Below are positions 61,601 to 64,000 of a stretch of DNA of 64,000 nucleotides, piece after piece. A program made the position numbers and the translations under genes. The notes beneath the pieces were generated by a model. The model saw only the letters and a program-made list of their open reading frames with translations, made no database searches and was not told where the DNA came from. The DNA comes from Melanocharis versteri. Taxonomy: Eukaryota; Chordata; Aves; Passeriformes; Melanocharitidae. The stretch is from contig VZTG01001883.1 in the NCBI GenBank assembly GCA_013397845.1, positions 4,444,442 through 4,508,441 of the forward strand, written 5' to 3'. Position 1 is the stretch's first letter. Each line of letters starts with the position of its first letter.

Positions 61601-62069
61601 CACAGGAGTTCTTGCTTTTTAGAATAACATTGTTTGGGGGTTGGTAGGTTTATTCTTTCTTCTGAAAGCTCTTTGTTTGATTTCGTCTAGTTTGTATGGG
61701 TAATGATTCCAATCTGTTGATATCAAGTAGTATAAAATAAAAAAAAAACTACCCATAATTCTCCCTGTATATAGTTTCTCTTTTTCCTAGTGTAAATGTG
61801 CCGTGTAGCGTTTAGGAACTTACTAAATTATAAGAGTGGAAAAAAAACCCAGCAAGTATATCCATTTTATAGTACTGGAGCATTTAACAATTTTCTGAAA
61901 GTAACTCATGAAGGTAGGATGGATAGCTTATTCCCCAAGATGCTTGCTGCTTTTAGAATGTCTTTCAAAAAATAAATGTACTTGTTCTATTTTTTCCTTA
62001 AGCTGGTGGCTCACTTCCGTACAGTATACAGACAGCACAGAAACAGCTGTGGTTGCATTCCTATTTTCA
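46063..62069 (+). CDS. TDP1: TDP1, tyrosyl-DNA phosphodiesterase 1 (5' 11 coding exons; 3' end outside window)
   Basis: TDP1 hydrolyses the 3'-phosphotyrosyl bond left when topoisomerase I is trapped on DNA, and other 3' blocking lesions, in the nucleus and mitochondria. The CDS joins 46063-46609, 48090-48133, 48804-48859, 50832-50928, 52044-52078, 53180-53272, 54867-55037, 56650-56728, 59516-59701, 60456-60504 and 62003-62069 (1424 nt, 474 codons plus 2 nt). Every intron is GT-AG and all phases fit. The product aligns collinearly with human TDP1 as I recall it: an acidic Ser-rich N-terminal tail (about 1-145), then the phospholipase-D-like catalytic domain. The first HKD half-site is seen as H259-T-K261, with N279 in the following HTSN. 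The human enzyme has 608 residues, so about 130 C-terminal residues with the second H-x-K lie to the right. The start at 46063 matches the human N-terminus and sits 4 nt after an acceptor. The frame is also open upstream to 45757, which I treat as intron. Confidence 0.97.
46610..48803 (+). other. TDP1: TDP1 introns 2 and 3
   Basis: Introns of 1480 bp (46610-48089) and 670 bp (48134-48803). No repeat family recognised in either. Confidence 0.85.
48090..48133 (+). CDS. TDP1: TDP1 coding exon 2
   Basis: 44 nt, residues 183-197 (D-I-L-S-P-L-F-G-T-L and on), nearly identical to human. The acceptor is ttttaatag and the donor caggtgagt. It starts in phase 1 and ends in phase 0. Confidence 0.95.
48804..48859 (+). 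CDS. TDP1: TDP1 coding exon 3
   Basis: 56 nt, residues 198-215 plus two bases. It reads F-N-Y-C-I-D-V-G-W-L-V-R-Q-Y-P and matches the human segment that continues into E-F-R. The acceptor is ctacatacaag and the donor cag|gtatgt. Confidence 0.95.
48860..50831 (+). other. TDP1: TDP1 intron 4, containing an antisense CR1
   Basis: 1972 bp. About half of it is the CR1 at 49430-50450. Confidence 0.9.
49430..50450 (-). mobile_element. CR1 LINE, reverse orientation: ORF1 esterase-like and ORF2 endonuclease remnants joined to a 3' end
   Basis: Read on the minus strand, about 50345-50160 gives R-P-N (equivalent to R-P-D), then V-S-T-N-E-V in place of the esterase G-T-N-D block of CR1 ORF1. About 49960-49780 gives K-Q-E-E-L-E-I-C, D-L-I-A-T-T-E-T, W-N-I-V-M-K-G-Y-M-L-F-R-K-D-R, the apurinic-endonuclease-like domain of ORF2. 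About 49600-49490 continues with C-W-R-S-N-T-A. At about 49480 this passes straight into the complement of a CR1 3' end (cagagtgggtgaggttggaa). Reverse transcriptase is missing. Confidence 0.85.
50832..50928 (+). CDS. TDP1: TDP1 coding exon 4
   Basis: 97 nt, residues 216-248. It carries the conserved I-V-H-G-E-K-R-E-A-K strand-loop and the P-Y-E-N-I-S turn of the N-terminal half of the catalytic domain. It ends in phase 0 after Gln248, donor cag|gtaatt. Confidence 0.96.
50929..52043 (+). other. TDP1: TDP1 intron 5, containing an antisense CR1 fragment
   Basis: 1115 bp. The block 51420-51560 is somewhat GC-richer but unassigned; 51580-51790 is CR1. Confidence 0.9.
51580..51790 (-). mobile_element. 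CR1 LINE ORF2 C-terminal fragment, reverse orientation
   Basis: On the minus strand, from 51790 leftwards, it reads L-N-T-K-M-N-R-S-Q-Q-C-A-L-A-Q-K and then a diverged V-R-P-R-L-Q-Y-W, equivalent to the S-Q-Q-C-A-L-A and V-R-P-H-L-E-Y-C segments near the end of CR1 ORF2. It is truncated at both ends. Confidence 0.8.
52044..52078 (+). CDS. TDP1: TDP1 coding exon 5 (catalytic His of first HKD site)
   Basis: 35 nt, residues 249-259 plus two bases. It ends in G-T-H-H and an AC that joins G of the next exon to make Thr260. His259 aligns with human H263, the nucleophile that forms the covalent phosphohistidine intermediate. The donor is ac|gtaagt. Confidence 0.96.
52079..54866 (+). other. TDP1: TDP1 introns 6 and 7
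   Basis: Introns of 1101 bp (52079-53179) and 1594 bp (53273-54866). No gene or repeat family recognised. Confidence 0.85.
53180..53272 (+). CDS. TDP1: TDP1 coding exon 6 (catalytic Lys of first HKD site)
   Basis: 93 nt. It starts by completing Thr260, then Lys261 (human K265), M-M-L-L-L-Y-E-E-G-L-R, V-V-I-H-T-S-N with Asn279 (human N283), and ends D-W-H-Q-K-T-Q-G. The catalytic motif is therefore intact but split by an intron of about 1.1 kb between H259 and K261. The acceptor has a long T run. Confidence 0.96.
54867..55037 (+). CDS. TDP1: TDP1 coding exon 7
   Basis: 171 nt, residues 291-347 plus two bases. It carries I-W-L-S-P-L-Y-P, then a variable Gly/Ser/Ala-rich loop (about 302-312), then F-K-S-D-L-I-S-Y-L and W-I-D-V-I-Q-E-H-D-L-S-E-T. 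The codon at the 3' junction gives Arg where human has Asn. Confidence 0.96.
55038..56649 (+). other. TDP1: TDP1 intron 8
   Basis: 1612 bp, no gene. It contains a short tandem duplication at 55095-55144. Confidence 0.85.
55095..55144. repeat. 24-bp tandem duplication in TDP1 intron 8
   Basis: aattaaatatctatgttagg occurs twice with a spacing of about 26 bp. Confidence 0.85.
56650..56728 (+). CDS. TDP1: TDP1 coding exon 8
   Basis: 79 nt, residues 348-374. It reads V-Y-L-L-G-S-T-P-G-R-Y-Q-G-S and W-G-H-L-R-L-R-K, close to human. It follows a long T-rich tract and ends in phase 0, donor aag|gtacca. Confidence 0.96.
56729..59515 (+). other. TDP1: TDP1 intron 9, containing a sense CR1
   Basis: 2787 bp. 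The CR1 occupies 56941-58410. A T-rich run at 58490-58526 ends in cag and so mimics a strong splice acceptor. Confidence 0.9.
56941..58410 (+). mobile_element. CR1 LINE with ORF2 remnants and 3' end, sense to TDP1
   Basis: About 1.5 kb. Pieces follow CR1 ORF2: D-A-F-F-A-C-V-F-S-S-R (about 56995), G-R-S-C-L-A-N-L-V-S-F-C-D-S-L-V (about 57295), V-V-Y-L-N-I-S-K-T-L-D-T-V (about 57365), L-G-V-L-V-G-N-S (about 57774), then the 3' UTR with gcccagggaagtggtggagt (about 58275). It is interrupted by many stops, and the polymerase-box region appears deleted between about 57560 and 57600. Confidence 0.93.
59516..59701 (+). CDS. TDP1: TDP1 coding exon 9
   Basis: 186 nt, residues 375-436, phase 0 at both ends, so skipping would not shift the frame. 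It holds the conserved E-S-W-P-L-V-G-Q-F-S-S-I-G-S and S-K-W-L-C-S-E-F blocks, followed by a diverged loop before V-P-I-H-L. The acceptor is cctcactag and the donor g|gtatgt. Confidence 0.95.
59702..62002 (+). other. TDP1: TDP1 introns 10 and 11
   Basis: Introns of 754 bp (59702-60455) and 1498 bp (60505-62002). No gene or repeat family recognised. Confidence 0.85.
60456..60504 (+). CDS. TDP1: TDP1 coding exon 10
   Basis: 49 nt, residues 437-452 plus one base. It reads V-Y-P-T-V-S-N-V-R-Q-S-L-E-G-Y-P, matching human apart from conservative changes. The acceptor is ccattaag and the donor ctg|gtaagc. Confidence 0.94.
62003..62069 (+). CDS. TDP1: TDP1 coding exon 11 (last one in window)
   Basis: 67 nt, residues 453-474 plus two bases. 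It reads A-G-G-S-L-P-Y-S-I-Q-T-A and W-L-H-S-Y-F and ends ca|gtaagt, so the following exon must complete a His or Gln codon (His in human). No later TDP1 exon is visible before the right edge. Confidence 0.94.
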
Positions 62070-64000
62070 GTAAGTAGAACTCAATTCTTTGGGGTTTTTT
62101 TCAGGCTGTATGATTAAAGTTACAGTGCTGTAATGTTTGAGTGTTAAAAGCAAATAAATGGAAGTGGTTACAAGTATGATATTCTTAAACTCCTTAAAAT
62201 AAAGGCCTTCAGGTCCTTATCTTTGGGGTCTTATCTCCAACAGTTAGTAGAAAACATGCTGTTTACCTATAAAGATCATATGGGATAATGTTGCTACTGG
62301 ATTTAGGTTTCTGTAAACTTTCAAATAAGGTTTCCTTCCCTGAACAAGAATAGTGTTACTTCTTTTTCTTTTAACTTCCAGTTGTATTTCACTTTCCCCA
62401 CTTGTGCATCTGTATTAATGGGATTTCAACTGAGCCACAACAGGATTAGGAAGGCTTTTTTTGGTGGTTGCTTTATTTTTTTCTGCTAAGTGCTGCAGTC
62501 CTGCTGCAAAAATTCTCAGTCCCTTATGGCAATATCTTTTGTTAAAGATGCCTGACATTTTCTATTAAGAACTTCTATTTCCATGTGCTACTAGTTGTGC
62601 CAAATTCTAACAGTCTGACACATTCCATGCCAAATGTCTCCCTCAGGCTGAATCTTTAAAAACTTATGCGTGTTTAGAGAACAATAGGAAAAGTTGTTTT
62701 GCAAAGATCAGAAGAAATTAATAAAACTTGTAACCTCTTACAAGACCACAACTTCCCATTCCTTTCATCAGAAACTTTTAACTCTTCCAGGCGGAAGTTG
62801 CTCTGGTAAGAAAATCCACGAAGTAAGATTGTGTTCAATTGGGTATATATTCAGGAGACTGAAATAGAATTGCTAGTTGCAGAGAGCATCCTCCATTCTG
62901 GAGTGAAGGTGATTGCTGTTGGGAGCCTTGCTGGTCAATGTCTAAGGAATGGAACTCAGACAGAAAGCATGTGAGGCTTTGTCTCCTACCTTTAAACTGT
63001 GTCCTCTAAACACATTCAGCAAAGGAAGAAAGCTGCAATCAACTTGAAGCTTTCAAGATTGTTCAGTCATGATTCAAAATGCAAAAAAATCATAAATCGG
63101 GGGGTGTTTGTGCAGTCTTAGTTCAGTTTCTATAGTCATATACCTCATGAGAATCATACTAGAAAAAAAGATGTAATCTTTTTTCAGTTAGTCTCTTATT
63201 TAGTACAGAGAATGTTACTTAAAAATTATATAATTCATTGATTCACTCCTTTTCAAGTCCTTTTCCATTTCATGAAAATGCCCACATACGTGTCTCATTG
63301 GACAGACAGGGTCCTCCTCTGGCAGGAAAAGGGCTGTTTCAAGTTCGTCTGTCGAATTGGCTGCAGATGGCCATGGCCCTGCATAATTGCTCTGTAGTGA
63401 CTGCCCAGATGCAGGTCCTTACCCTGTAACAATGCAGGACAGTAGCCTTTGAGGAGGGCCTGCATGTAAACTCTTACCATAGGGCAGGAGACAGACAGCA
63501 GATTCTTATCCGTGGAACCTGGGATGCACAGAAAACAGCAGGTTTCAATAGATGTAAATACAACATGAGCTGTTTTAAAGACTTGCTGTAACGCAAATCT
63601 TTGGGCAGTGGAGGAATTAGAGGAATTTAGAAAATTCTTCTTCATACTGGAAAATAGTATGAAACCAGCAGGAAACTAGGGATTCTACCAGAGCTGAAAG
63701 GAAAAAAAAACCCAAATCTGTTATGCTTACTGTAAAGGAGAAGGAATAACTCCTTTTTGCAAGTGGGGAGAGATTAATGGAGTTGAAAAATGGTGTCCTG
63801 TAGCTTCTTAACTGAAGAGGCAGGATGTCTGCCCCAGGCACGTAACTTTTATAATGTCTGTGAGCTGTTTTTCTCTCTTCTGACAGTTGCGTGTGTTTAA
63901 CCTATAATGCAGCTCTGAACTGTAATTTTTAAAAAAACCAATGTGACTAAACTTAATATTGTTTTTACTTTTCTGATAGTAGCAAATGATTACTAGACTG
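62070..64000 (+). other. TDP1: TDP1 intron 12, 5' part, running off the window
   Basis: At least 1931 bp. I searched both strands for the exon carrying the second H-x-K half-site and did not find it. Confidence 0.8.

Noticed and set aside
1..64000. tRNA, rRNA, CRISPR, or bacterial-type operon features
   Set aside because: The window is vertebrate intron-rich DNA; no tRNA cloverleaf, rRNA block or regularly spaced direct repeats were seen.

Overview
The window is a piece of a bird nuclear chromosome: AT-rich, intron-dominated DNA carrying many CR1 LINE fragments and two copies of an avian-type ERVL-like LTR. The order within birds cannot be told from the sequence. Five ambiguous bases (n) at 8809, 8992, 9234, 28533 and 45612 show it is a draft assembly.

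Two protein-coding genes can be supported. They lie head to head around a CpG island at about 45.03-45.73 kb. To the right, on the + strand, is TDP1 (tyrosyl-DNA phosphodiesterase 1). Eleven coding exons (46063-62069), all GT-AG with matching phases, encode about the first 474 residues, including the first HKD half-site (H259, K261). The exons for the second half-site lie beyond the right edge. To the left, on the - strand, is EFCAB11, a small EF-hand protein. Two exons are recognised (44166-44261 and 36161-36251). The head-to-head EFCAB11-TDP1 order is the conserved vertebrate arrangement, so synteny supports both calls. The EFCAB11 exon at 44.2 kb keeps its homologous ends and exact 96-nt length but has three in-frame stops in the middle.

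Layout: 1-36 kb is noncoding DNA (EFCAB11 downstream introns or intergenic) with an ancient L2-like LINE remnant (3.3-3.7 kb), an unclassified LTR-like block with a CT microsatellite (8.4-9.3 kb), CR1 copies (15.1, 17.5, 27.5-29.1 kb), an LTR (22.3-22.8 kb) and a second LTR split by a CR1 (30.55-31.5 kb). 36-45 kb holds the EFCAB11 exons and an antisense CR1 (39.8 kb). 45-46 kb is the shared promoter. 46-64 kb is TDP1, with CR1 copies in introns 4, 5 and 9. The intron-4 copy is antisense and appears to keep the 5' part of CR1 (an esterase-like ORF1 and the endonuclease domain) while lacking reverse transcriptase.

I found no convincing new biological system. The points most worth checking are the damaged EFCAB11 exon, the LTR split by CR1, the internally deleted CR1, and an exon-like block at 25.2 kb.
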